A DNA stretch of 64,000 nt, taken from assembly GCA_944989445.1 (NCBI GenBank), contig CALYLW010000121.1, positions 1,373,537-1,437,536 of the forward strand, written 5' to 3'. This document shows positions 53,401 through 64,000 of the stretch, one piece after another. Position 1 is the first letter of the stretch, and each line of letters begins with the position of its first letter. This stretch comes from Ampullaceana balthica. Its lineage: Eukaryota; Mollusca; Gastropoda; Lymnaeidae. The notes below the pieces were generated by a model. It saw only the letters and a list, made by a program, of their open reading frames with translations, was not told the DNA's origin and made no database searches. The position numbers and the translations under genes are program-made.

Positions 53401-56400
53401 AGTGGAATTAGAGCAGCCAGTTTTTGGAGCTAATTTTATTAAAGGAAGAGTAAAGTCTGAGCCTCTAGGTAATTTATTGACCACTTTTAAAACATAAAAC
53501 TAATTTGCACAAAAATTTTTTATAAACATTTCATAGTTAACAATGTAAGACAAATTATTGAAGTGAAAGAAAAATAGAGATTGATTTTACATTTCAAGTT
53601 TCCTAATTTAAAATAAAGCAAGTAGAATGTTCAACAATTTCATTTTTACAGTTGTGATGATTTGTTTTGGAAATTTGATTTTGTCTACTAGGAAACTGGG
53701 AAGGAGAAGCTAAATTTAAGATGTATTTTACCCATGGTGGAGCAATTGAATTTGGAAAAGCAATGCTTCATGCTGCATCTCTTGGTGAGTCCATTTTAAA
53801 TAATATACCTTTTTTGGAAGTCGTTGATTTTGACCTTATCCTCAGTTTTGCCAAGAAAAAAAATCTTTCTTACGATGTAAACTAAAGTATTATAATTTTA
53901 AAAAAATAAAATTTTACTTTGCGCAACAGTATATTATTACCCAAATTTTTAAATAATTAAAAAAATGCTTTAAGATATTATTATCTTACTTTAACAAATT
54001 ATTATGAAATTGAAAATGTTTAATTTATGTAATCAAACAGATCTCCCATCAAAGGACGATATTCACGTTTTTTTTACAAAGCCCAATGGTCATTTATAAA
54101 AATCATTTTGTTGATTTCCTTTTCATAGCTTCACGAAATAGACCTCAAAATCCCCCACCATATTATGCGCCACCAGGGGGTGATTACTATGCAGCACCAC
54201 CACCAGCTTATGAGCCACCAAGAAACTCTTATTATTCATGGGTTCCTTACGACACATTTCCAACAGCTCCACCAGGTATGTTAAAATAACAAAAAAATGT
54301 AACAAGTTTGTTTAAAATACAACTTTTTGTTGCTTTAAATACTCTATTGCAATTGTTCAAATAAATGAACAGCCAGTTAGAAATTTTGATAATCCTGGCC
54401 CTGCTGCTTTTTAAAAAATAACAACTTCAAGGGCCCTTTTCTTTTAAGTGTTAATAATGAATTAGTTTAAAGACATAACCATTCTGAATATATAGAAATA
54501 GAAATGCAAAAAGTGATTTTTATAAATTGAGACGACTGGTTGAACAAAATAAGGGTAGGAAGTAGGTAGCTAGACGGTGTTAAGAGCACAATAGGGTAGA
54601 CATTAGGACAGACGTCCGGAAGTATTTCGGAAGCATTCTGTAGTTTATTTATTATTTTTTAGTCTACTTCCTGTTTCACAGCTGCAGTTCTCAAATATTT
54701 TAAAATGTACCCCTTGTCTACATTTTTACTTATTGTTATAGGGCCTCAAACTATATAAATATTTAAGAAGAACACTATCCAGTGAGTCTAAAATTGTCGT
54801 TTCCGAAAAAAAAATTGTGTGTGTCTTCTAGCCTCGATGTTGTTTGTTTATTGTGTTTTTAAATATATTTGTTGTTATTTTTTATTAAATAAATAGGCTA
54901 TTTTGTTTAATGTTTAGAATGATCATCAATATCTCTCTTTCAGTAACAGTCACAAGCAATGAGTAATATATATACACTTAAATTGTGAAAAATGCCAGAT
55001 TTCTTATTTTTAATAATAATAATAATAACATATTTTTTTCACAACTTATATTTATAGTAAACAAACCAAATAAGCTTTGGAAATAAAAACAAACAGAAAA
55101 TAATGTAATTTTTTAAAATCAAGAATTTTAGAAATATACATCCAGATATTCGCATGGAATAGCAAAATGTACCGTGTGCATAATTGTTGTCATTGGCAAC
55201 TATTCATCCTTCAACCTCATTTTGACACTACTACTATTGCCTTGTTCTCATTGTTTCATTCATAAAAAGTGCCGTGTTCAAAAGCCATTTAATTTTAACA
55301 TAGGTTACAATTAATTATGAGTCAAAGTTGTAGGTCCACAAGGAATTCCTAATTTTATTTGTACGTGTTTATAGTATAGAGTGAGGACAGTTCGTTTTGT
55401 CATGAGTCATTTTAAAATAATTGAGAACTGCAACTGTGAAACAGGAAGTAGACTAAAAAATAATAAATAAACTACAGAATACTTCCGGACGTCTGTCCTA
55501 ATGTCTACCCACAATAGATATTGGTAGGTTGATCAACATGAAGATTGACACTCTCCAGATACTTCAAGAACTGCACATGCCAATTATGGACTAACGCGAA
55601 AAAAAAGAAGTTTTAAAGTAAATGCGTCGCAGGATTACCGCTGTTGAAAGCATTACCTATTTATAGTGATCTATTTATAGATTTAACATTTCTATTAAAT
55701 TTCTGTTAAAAAAAATGCTTTGTCTGGTTGTTAAATGTTTGACTCGTGTAAAAAATTTTTTATTTTTTATGAACACTTATTTTACGAATTGTGAATGTTT
55801 TTTTAGACTCTTTAAAAAAACAACAAAAATACTTTTTATCACTGTTTGTGGTGGAAAATGGCTCTTAATGAAGGAGATTTTGGTTGTGCTCATTTTTGTA
55901 GAACTTGATGGTTAAGCTTCATTTTTATTTTTTTCAATGCTGTTTTTATGTAATTTATAATTTTTCCATTTTAAAAAAACCTATAATTTAACTTTCATTC
56001 TTTTTTATTTTTTGGTGAAATTTATTTATATCAAGAGAATTCTCAGAACCATTAGTTTATGTTGATATAACTTGAATTGTTTTAAAAATAATAATAGTAT
56101 AAAAAAAAGTATAACCTTTTTTAATCTTATGTTTTTGTGTAGCACAAACAATCTACATGACCCAAGCACCTCCACCCTATCCTGGAGTTGATCCCAATAT
56201 GGCGTATCCACAACCTTCTGCTCCAATGGCTAATGGACATGGTAAGTATTTTAAACACGCAAACCTGCCAACACTTCTGATTTTGTCGGAATTCTACAGA
56301 TTTTACCCCTCTTTGAGACCTCCTGACAAAGCCCTTATAAGTCTGATTTGTTGACCATTATTATTTTTCACAGGTTTAAAACTAAAAAAGCAACAAAAAT

Positions 56401-57902
56401 AAATAAATAGAGTAATAAAAAATAGATTGAAGATGCCTCTTCCTTTGTTTTTTTCTATACTTTCACTATCGAAATAAACTCCTATCTCTAAATCTTTCTT
56501 CATTTGTCATAAATCCTATCATAAGACATTCCTTTTACTAATATTTACGAGATTAAAAAATAATAATTCAGTTGTGCTGTGATTTTTTTTAGTTAAGGCT
56601 TTTCTCAATTAAATGGATAAATTTTATAAACAGCTGTGATGAAAAAAACTTTTCAACCGACTTAGCTTGAGAGTGACAGTAATGGACATAGTAATATTGG
56701 TAGTTTTGTATCAAAAATAAATGTTATTTAAATTCTTGAAAAGGAGAATTAAAAAAAAACCCATTTATTAGAGCATCACCGATCACCCCCTTGATATATT
56801 TGCATTCTGTGCCAGACTCACTTATCTATTGAAAGTGGTGGGTTCAATGATATTAATAAACAATTTTAACACCAGAGATACAACTGTTCCCAAAAGTAAA
56901 AGCAATGAATCTACGACATCCATGTCTAATCTCTTTGCAAAGGAGTCAGCTTATCAGACTAGAAGTTTTTGTTAGCATCTTTCTTATTGAGGGTATATTT
57001 CTAAAATTTCTCTTGCCAGTAGTCACCAATACCAATGAGAGTAAAATTTTAAAGAAATATTACAATGAAACAAGGGCAAGCCTGGAAAAGAAAAATCATA
57101 CTCTTTCTAACTTTCTTGTTCCTCAAATCAATGTCAACGCTAACCTTCAGTTGGCCAAACAGATGTTAGACAAGTCACTAGGAAGATGATGGAAAACTGA
57201 ACTCTTAGCAGCCTGTGTTCATATGTAACTAAAATGGGTTATCTGTTATCTTTATATCTGTATGTAAACAATTCTAGTATTATTTATTTCTTACTCTGTG
57301 GTGTTCTGTTTACTCAAAGACATTGGAGGTAATTTTATAGTTACTTTTTACCTCCCAACCCATACTTTGTATGTAGTTGTCAACCCAGTGACAAACTCCC
57401 CACCCTCCCAACCCATACTTTGTATGTAGTTGTCAACCCAGTGACAAACTCCCCGCCCTCCCAACCCATACTTTGTATGTAGTTGTCAACCCAGTGACAA
57501 ACTCCCCGCCCTCCCAACCCAGCGCTGCTCCCTCAATAGATTTCTTTCCTTGGCAGGTCTGCATATGCTCTGGCCTGTAGTACACTGGCTAAAACTTTAA
57601 TTGCATTTTTAAAATTATAATTTTGAATCTTTGTACTGTAATGATTTTTTTTGGTAAGGATTGAATATTTCAAGATTGCTTCCTTTCATCAAAATTTCTT
57701 TCATTTATTCACTCTCTACCTCTGCTTTATTTAATTTTCTGTGAACTCTACAGATGCCAAAGCTCAAGAAGCTGCAGCCAGCGCCTACTACGATCCATCA
57801 AACCAGCATAATTTTTATGCCCCAGCTGCTCACAACATGGCCCCACCGGCCTACCCTGGGCCACCACCTTCTTACAGTGAATATGAGAAGAAGTCAAACT
57901 AG
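50498..57902 (+). CDS. WBP2: WW domain-binding protein 2 (complete, seven coding exons)
   Basis: Exons: 50498-50553, 51693-51798, 53330-53468, 53692-53784, 54129-54275, 56143-56241, 57754-57902. Every intron is GT-AG and the phases join into 262 codons plus TAG, close to the 261 residues of human WBP2. Residues about 10-130 form a GRAM domain ([45 protein letters not shown]). The C-terminal half is rich in P and Y, with PPxY at 141-144, 156-159, 190-193, 244-247 and 251-254, which bind WW domains such as those of YAP and NEDD4-type ligases. The conserved [11 protein letters not shown] block is at 216-226. In vertebrates WBP2 acts as a transcriptional coactivator and adaptor; that role is inferred here by homology. 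The ATG gives [11 protein letters not shown], fitting the family start. Introns 2, 5 and 6 hold repeats. Confidence 0.96.
50640..50720. repeat. ACTAT-rich simple repeat in WBP2 intron 1
   Basis: Runs of ACTAT/ATACT/TATTACT units, including four exact ATACT repeats near 50668-50690. Confidence 0.8.
52195..52417 (-). mobile_element. tRNA-derived SINE, family S2
   Basis: On the minus strand the head reads AGCGCGGTGGTCTAAGTGG (A box) and GGTTCGAGCC (B box, plus coordinates 52345-52354) with tRNA-like spacing, then GACACCGGGGCATTGTGC and a tail near 52195. The sequence GTCATGGTCTGAAAAGGGGA near the tail partly resembles family S1, but the LINE-type 3' end is not kept. It overlaps the end of a chance minus-strand frame. 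Confidence 0.7.
52713..53000. mobile_element. 288-bp family C MITE, nested in family D
   Basis: GGGCCGTCCAT start and ATGGACGGCCC end are inverted repeats. CA flanks both sides (52711-52712, 53001-53002), which could be a 2-bp target duplication. Keeps GCATGTTGCAAATTA and TGTCACAAATGCGTGACCCC segments shared with 46008-46392. Confidence 0.7.
54594..55510. mobile_element. 917-bp element with long terminal inverted repeats in WBP2 intron 5
   Basis: The first about 110 bases (GGGTAGACATTAGGACAGAC, CGTCCGGAAGTATT, ATTATTTTTTAGTCTACTTC, CTGTTTCACAGCTGCAGTTC) return inverted at 55400-55510. The left arm has a 10-base insert relative to the right. ACAATA flanks both sides exactly (54588-54593, 55511-55516), a 6-bp duplication. 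No ORF is seen, so it is non-autonomous. The superfamily is not identified. Confidence 0.85.
56850..57192 (+). pseudogene. protein-like relic in WBP2 intron 6
   Basis: One plus frame reads [20 protein letters not shown] to a stop near 56975. Another (56905-57189) reads [20 protein letters not shown] and [20 protein letters not shown] before a stop. The two look like one frame broken by a shift. I do not recognise the source. No splice sites link it to WBP2. Confidence 0.3.
57351..57521. repeat. 53-bp tandem repeat, three copies, WBP2 intron 6
   Basis: CCTCCCAACCCATACTTTGT starts at 57351, 57404 and 57457 (exact 53-bp step) and a partial fourth unit at 57510. Units are almost identical, so the expansion is recent. 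Confidence 0.92.
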
Positions 57903-59640
57903 TCAACACCGTGAGATGCCCATTGATAATTACTCATATGTAATGCCGCACCCGCTTAAAGTTTTTTTTAATGCATTATTCTTAAACTAATGTGATGGAG
58001 TTTCCAAAGAAATTTAGACTTATGTTTAAGTGTAATATTGTAGTTTTCTCTTTCAGTCCATGGCAGTGGAATTGTGCTTGCAATAAATAACTTGTGCTAA
58101 AATCTCAGCTTTCTTAATCTGGAAAGGCAACTATAAAAAAAGTATTGCTATGTATACAGTATATTTTGGTATATAAGTCTATAAATTTTAGTTTTAAATT
58201 TCATTTTAAAATGCAATCGACTCATCCATGAGACAATGCTAGTTTGTATATAATTATGTGTACTGAGTGTGGGGCAATGTCAAGTTACTGGCAGTGCTAA
58301 TGTACAACACTAACTGCATGTAAATGCTGTGTTCAGCACAGTCAACTTATAGCTTTGAGGCTGGGCGTGTGCACTGTTGATGCAGAGAAGCAAGGGCTGT
58401 AACTGCTTGATTGTTCCAGGATCTAGGTAAAATTTCAAAAAATTTATAAAAAATGACAGAATTTCAAAGCCCAACTGTTACCCTCAACTTTTCAATGGTT
58501 CATAGCATATTTAATAGTTGTTGATCAGAGAACTACCCTTGACTTATAGATCAGATGGACTTATAGATGAGTATATATAGTAAATTTCTTAGCTTTGCAA
58601 AATCTTGAAAACAAAGTTCACTCTAATCCTCTAGATTCTGTACTGCAATGTTAGATTCGATTTCAGCTTTGTTCAAAACTAAATAATTCAGAAGATCAAT
58701 TTGTCACCACTAATGTCTTTTCTTAAACTATTAAGTCAGCTTTTAGAAAAGTAACAAAGAATCTCTCATGTGCTCTGTTCAACAAGTAGGTGTTAATTAA
58801 TCGAGAATGATTTGTTAATACTTAATTCTGAGTCTTTCTGTGAATGTGTTACTTGTGATGGCATCCTAGCCAGTACAAGAGGTTGTATCAAAATTGATGT
58901 CATTAGAAGGTTATGTTGTAATTTCGTATGATGCTGTTTTGGCAAAACTAACTTTAAAAAAAAACTAATTGCATCATCATTGCAAAAAATGATAAATGTA
59001 AATATGATTTTTTATTGTGATAAGAAGTCAAAGTTGTGTTAACAAAAGCAACCAGTCAGCTGTGTAGCATTTACTTGGTGTGTACATTTGTAGTTTTAGA
59101 GTACCTAGTAAAGATTATAGATATTTATAAAAAGAGCTATTTTTCAAACATAACTTAGTAGGTTTACATAGCATTTTTTAAAATAAAGTCTTTGTCTTAG
59201 GGGTAAGTATATAAAACATCCTCTCCTCTTAACTGTTTCAACTTTTTTTAGAAGGATGTCATATATTTTCTTCATTCACATTCAGTTGATAAAACAATAA
59301 ATAGTTGTCTGTTTTTTTAAGGTTGCAACTTCAAATCAGATGTTAGATAATATTGAAATTTGTGGGATCAACTAATCTCTGAATTTATTGTTAAAGAATT
59401 TATAGATACGTGAAACACTGGTGATAAAACCTTTCCATTTTTTTGTTGCACTATTATTGGGAAATCTGGACCAGGATAGTAATTCTGTAAATATGTTTGT
59501 TTGAAATGTATCATATTAATTTTAATGTAATTTATACTATTTCAATGCTATTGATATTTCTTGTTTTTTGTTTTCAATTCTAAATGTAAAGATCATTATA
59601 GTTAAATTCAAAATAAAATGTAAAAATACAGTGTATACCA
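57903..59640 (+). other. WBP2: WBP2 3' untranslated region and flank
   Basis: AATAAA signals at 58082, 59182, 59296 and 59612 offer several possible 3' ends, from about 200 to 1730 bases after the stop. The region is AT-rich, free of recognised repeats, and in the same orientation. Which signal is used cannot be read from sequence. Confidence 0.55.
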
Positions 59641-61022
59641 ACTAGGTAAAACATTTCCAAATGAATCATTATTTTTAGTGGTTTAAATGTGAATATTTTT
59701 TAAAGACCAATATAACATAAACTCATTTTAAAATTGAAAAGAAATAACATTAATATACATCTTTTTCCAATAATGAAATTTGTTTTGAAACAAGACTATA
59801 AATACTATAATTTAAAAATAAATGTATGCTATTTCACTTTTGTCATAATACATTTTATTGTGAATTATCAGTTACTGCCTTTTTTGTTTGTTTGTGAATT
59901 TGGTAAAGAGTGTTGTATTATTCTACTTAAACTTCTGTATATTCATGAATGAAAGTTAAGAGGAACTGTCTGGGGTTTTCTTTACTTTTTTTTTCATTGC
60001 TAGCAACATAGAATTCTGAAAGTACACAAGCCATTATCCTGCAAGTCATGCTTACCAGTAGTTACTAGTGTTTCTGAAGTGAGAGAACTGTGTGCATATT
60101 TGGAATGAAACTGCTGCTGTTTTTTTGTTGTTGTTAAATACATCATTTGTTAGAAAAATGCAGCTAGAGTGGAAATTCCTTAACATTAAATTAAAACAAA
60201 AATTATTGCCCAGTTTTTTCCACATTTTTATGAATTTTTTTTTAAGTGCTAAATATTTTTAGCACACCTTGGCAACTAATAGGGAATATAAGAAATTGAA
60301 TTAGTTACTTTTGGATGTGCAACAAATTACAAAAAACAATATTTTAATATGTGTTAAAAGAGTATTAGACTTAATAAGTCCTAAATAAAATATTCACTTC
60401 AAGTGCGCGAAAGAGGTAAGTGCCTTTCGAATTTCTTTTTCTTCGTTTAATAATTTATGTTGCTACCTATTTGATGACACTGCGTTAAATTTCTTTGAAC
60501 TATTTTCATTTTGTGATTTTAAAAAAAAAGGAATATAAATATGTCTATTCCAACTGTTAATCAAGGTCAAGGTTTGTCTAATTCATTTGATTATTACTAT
60601 CTACAACTGAAATCAGGGTCGCATGTGGCAATTGAGTAACGTCCCCTTGGGGAGGGGGTAAGGTAAACAAAACACTTAAAACATTTATTCTCACATCCCC
60701 CCTCTTTTAAGATCTTCAACCCCGAATAATCCAATCCAACTGCTGGCAATGGAAAACAAAACACAATGAAATTTCTTGTACATATTGTATTATTTGTATC
60801 CAGCTATCTGCACAATTTCTGCTGAAAACAAAGCACGCTCATCACAAATTTAAAGCTCGCTCTTGTCGTCTAGTGTTGCCCTTCAGCCTACAACACCTGC
60901 TAACTACATCACTGAATCGGGGAGACAAATCTGCAGACAAGGACAAAACATTCCATCACCAGTTCTGTAAATATTACGAGTAGTCGAACGTTAAAATGTG
61001 ATAGCTACATATAGCTACTTAC
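59641..61022. other. non-coding sequence downstream of WBP2
   Basis: AT-rich; no gene, RNA or repeat family was recognised. Confidence 0.4.
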
Positions 61023-61081
61023 TTATAATTTGCTGGTGGATTTCGTCTGGCGCTCTCATTCGCTGCTTCCCTGTCGTGCGC
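61023..61081 (-). CDS. candidate internal exon of an unrecognised gene
   Basis: On the minus strand, a strong acceptor (TTTTGTTTATACAG) precedes 59 bases and a consensus donor GTAAGT follows. In phase 0 it reads AHDREAANESARRNPPANY. Another frame reads MRAPDEIHQQII. It is GC-richer than its flanks. With 61619-61837 it could make a two-exon segment, with a SINE in the intervening intron. Function unknown. Confidence 0.35.
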
Positions 61082-61175
61082 CTGTATAAACAAAATACAC
61101 AAAGAAAATCACAGTTGAAGGGATGAGTTGGTTTCCTTGAGAAAACCTGGCAATACTATATTTCAATGTGTCCCA

Positions 61176-61465
61176 ATCTTATCTTATCTTATCTATACAG
61201 ACGCTCCTTCTATGCAGAAGATAGTTGCGTCCACAGACCATGACAGATGATCTGTTGGCAAGTGATGCAGCAATCACAGGCCACGGCTTTGTGGGTTCCA
61301 CGCATTACCCAGCCGCCTAACTACATGTAGTGTTAGGTACCCATTCGGAGCGGGGTGACTCAGGGACGCCCTAGGCCCCGGGAACAAACCCTTGCCTTCA
61401 CACGGATTCGAACCCGTGACCATCGGTACGACAGTCCAGTGCGCTGCCACTCGACCACCGCGTTT
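61176..61465 (-). mobile_element. tRNA-derived SINE, family S1, complete copy
   Basis: Minus strand: head ACGCGGTGGTCGAGTGGCAG with A box TGGTCGAGTGG, then B box GGTTCGAATCC at normal tRNA spacing, the CACCCCGCTCCGAATGGGTA body, GGACGCAACTATCTTCTGCA and the AAGGAGCGTCTGTA block, ending in an (AAGAT)n tail at 61176-61194. The same 3' block ends the LINE at 29605-29672. Target duplications were not found with confidence. Confidence 0.88.
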
Positions 61466-61618
61466 GTTGGGGGGTTTGTTGGGTGTTAGCCGCAATTTAT
61501 AATTAAACAGATTGACGTTTGTGTTATACATGTACATCAATTAAATAAAGCTACAATTAAACAATTTTTAAACTAACAATGGCTGAACTTGAACTGCAAA
61601 GTGTAAGCTTATACTTAC

Positions 61619-61837
61619 ACAATAATCAGCCTTTATAATTCTAGCCTTTGATATGCAATTGCTGATTGTTCTTTTCCAGTGTGAATACAACTGATTCATC
61701 AACGCATTGATTACCCAACAACACCTGTTGCCCTGCATACATAAGTCGTCAAATAGTTTGCGTGTGTTACACAGTAAACGTGTTAGTGTTAGTGACATCA
61801 TTCGACAGTTTGTTAAAAAATTCCGCTGTCCCCCCAT
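61619..61837 (-). CDS. candidate first exon of an unrecognised gene
   Basis: Minus-strand ATG at 61837 gives 73 codons (MGGQRNFLTNCRMMSLTLTR... to KARIIKADYC) and then a consensus donor GTAAGT in phase 0, compatible with the candidate exon at 61023-61081. An alternative start is the second or third methionine. No domain is recognised. The frame could instead be untranslated or chance. Confidence 0.25.
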
Positions 61838-63835
61838 TATAGAAAAATAGCCTCGGGGTTTGTAACCCTTTCACTCCCATTCTTACACTGACACCGCCCT
61901 TGTATTTTATTAATCGATGTACAATTGTAAATAGATGTCAAGACTTGAATTAAATTATCTAGTCGGGGATCCCCCCTTAAAAAAAATAAAAACTACAGAT
62001 TTTAACATCTATTATTAGGAAGCCTTTTATTCTTCCCAAAACGTTTGTCGTTATATTTCGCGTTGAGGCGTATTCACACCCTGTTCAATAAATTCATTTC
62101 CACCTGGCCTGCTTGCAGTCCAACCCACTTCTTTATCATTTATTAAAACGCACACTATCAACTCTATAAAAAAAACACTATACTTCATTCTGCTCTTTAT
62201 TGTATTGCCCTGGAAAGTAACCACATTATAACATTCACCTCACCCACTTTTTGCTAATATTTTCCATGAGTATATTACAAAAAACCAACGGACCAGATGT
62301 TAAGCCCCCCCCCCTCGTTCACACAGCTGTGGTGTACATCAATAACCACAGTAACGATAATATCTCCATGATATTTTATGTAGGTTATGAGCTGCTCTCC
62401 GCTACACGGAAACATTTACCAATACATAGAAAGTAAGTAGTTTTATTTGTTTGTTTGTTCGTTTCTTTCTTAGAATTTATCATTTTCCTCACAAGTAGAA
62501 TTAATTGATCGATTATGTTAATTTAAAGTTTGCACTTTGAAATAATTTTTTTAAAAATAACTATAAACTATATTATTATCAAATCACTGGACTGGCCCTT
62601 TTTGTTGTGTGTTTCTTGAAGTCATGGTTTACTTAGCATACAACCACATCCTTAACTCGATTCTCTTCTTCCTTTCATGAATCTAATCAGTTATGTTTTT
62701 TTCTAAACCCCTTATAAAGGTGTATTGCCATGGACCTTAGCTAGTAGGGGGAATCATCAAAGCGGCCTGTCTAAGGGAGTCAAATACTGTGGGACGCTTT
62801 TCCTATTCCTGCCTCTTATAACCCCACACCATAACTTATCTAGATAACTAGATGGTAAAAAAACATATCCAAAAAGGATAGAATGAATCGCAATAACAAA
62901 TAAGGCTGTGACCTACTTGCTGTCCGTAAAACATTATGTCGTATAAAAAAAATCAACATAGAAAACCTATCTATTTTGTATCTGACATGACAATCCATGG
63001 ATTCCTAGTTATAATTACCATAATATTAGTGATTGTTCTAATTTTCATTTGACACAGCCTACTATGTTTCGTACACATGCAGCTGACGAGCTCATTACCC
63101 ATCAGAAAACTATAAGTTACTATCATTGAAATAAAAGTAAATATCCCTCACGCAAATCAATGAGGTATATCTATGTATATATAAATAAATATCGATTTAA
63201 CTGTGTAACCCTCATGACCTGTAGACAGTTGTGTTAGATTTTCAATTCACTGACGTGCTTATTGTTAAACCGGTCTTAAAACCCCGAGCTAAAATAAATA
63301 TTGAACGATGAGTTTTAGCAACAGAGGTTAAAGTTAAAGGCAGATGTACACATATTTTTATTTTAAAAAAGTCTTCCTTAGACCACCACATGTATAGCAT
63401 GTAACCATTTGGGGGAATATAAATGAAATAATGAGCTTATATCAAAAATATATTTTAACAAATGTAGAGTGTGGAGTTAAGAGATACAATCAAACTTTGT
63501 CGTAGACGTTCGGATTCTGATCGTTAAGGAGTAAGGGTGTTAATATTATATTTAAACAAAAATTAGTGATTACTGGTTTTAGGAAGTTATACGAGTGCAC
63601 ATGTTTGGGGGGGGTGGGGGTTGTATCCCCCTTATCTCAATATTAACCGTGTTGATTCGGGGTGCTGTTGATATTCTTTTAAATAAGCAAGCTACTTCGG
63701 GGTAATTAGTGCCAGTTGTAGGTGTCTGCCAAGATAGGCATTTATCGAGTGGCGTGGAATTTATAACAAAACTAGCGTATCACCCGTCAAAAATGACGGA
63801 AGATTTCAGCTGAAATCTATTTATTTTGAAAAAAA
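61838..63835. other. non-coding sequence
   Basis: Scattered C-runs and G-runs (62307-62316, 63607-63619). No gene or repeat family was recognised. Confidence 0.4.
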
Positions 63836-64000
63836 AAGCACTTTTTTTAGGGCGCCTACGGCGACGACCGTTTTCAAAAGCCCAACTAACTTGTCCTTGT
63901 TTGATAAATATGAAATATTAAACTTTCTGAAATGTAAAAAAAGTATTTTATAATAGGGGTTGTAGGGCACCTACGGCGCCCCATTTGTTTTTTTATTTTA
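63836..64000. mobile_element. hairpin-containing repeat, family G, copy 3 (cut by window end)
   Basis: TTTTTTTAGGGCGCCTACGG through TTGTAGGGCACCTACGGCGC and a T-run, closely matching 25656-25815. Confidence 0.5.

Noticed and set aside
54086..54289. Independent small proline-rich gene
   Set aside because: It is exon 5 of WBP2 read with intron sequence at each end.

Overview
This 64 kb window looks like AT-rich animal nuclear DNA. A lophotrochozoan, most likely a mollusc and perhaps a heterobranch snail, is my best guess. The reasons are intron-split animal genes with GT-AG splice sites, a CR1/L2-type retrotransposon whose ORF carries a 2A-like motif, tRNA-derived SINEs, and dense hAT-type and hairpin-ended repeats. 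The species assignment is inference. Most long ORFs here are chance frames or repeat frames.

Two host genes can be supported. (1) On the minus strand lies the 5' part of a nicotinic acetylcholine receptor (Cys-loop) subunit gene. Exon 1 (signal peptide) is at 31676-31736 and exon 2 (start of the ligand-binding domain) at 11765-11988, joined in frame across a 19.7 kb intron. Exon 3 is not seen, so 1-11764 is probably intron 2, at least in part. (2) On the plus strand lies a complete WBP2 (WW-domain-binding protein 2) gene in seven coding exons, 50498-57902. It gives 262 residues with a GRAM domain and five PPxY motifs. A weak candidate for a further minus-strand gene lies at 61023-61837.

The rest is mobile and repeated DNA. 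1-11.7 kb holds a hairpin-ended repeat, copies of a G-rich inverted-repeat family (B), and hAT MITEs with exact 8-bp duplications, one of which has several later insertions inside it. 12.6-21.4 kb holds a 43-bp minisatellite, a long-TIR element with a relic reading frame, reverse-transcriptase relics, a CAA tract and a 33-bp minisatellite. 24.2-31.2 kb holds a SINE, a Helitron-like segment, an apparently intact 1128-codon LINE with PHD finger, endonuclease and reverse transcriptase, and another hAT MITE. 35.5-36.3 kb is a 48-bp minisatellite open in frames on both strands. 42.3-49.6 kb is a cluster of hAT elements: one with a BED-finger relic, one with a broken transposase split by a MITE, and a 3.6 kb element with exact target duplication that holds a second dead transposase split by a retroposon-like insertion. 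WBP2 introns 2 and 5 also carry nested or foldback elements.

The parts fit together as a LINE whose 3' tail sequence is shared by the local SINEs, several hAT families supplying MITEs, and the long introns of two conserved genes acting as landing sites.
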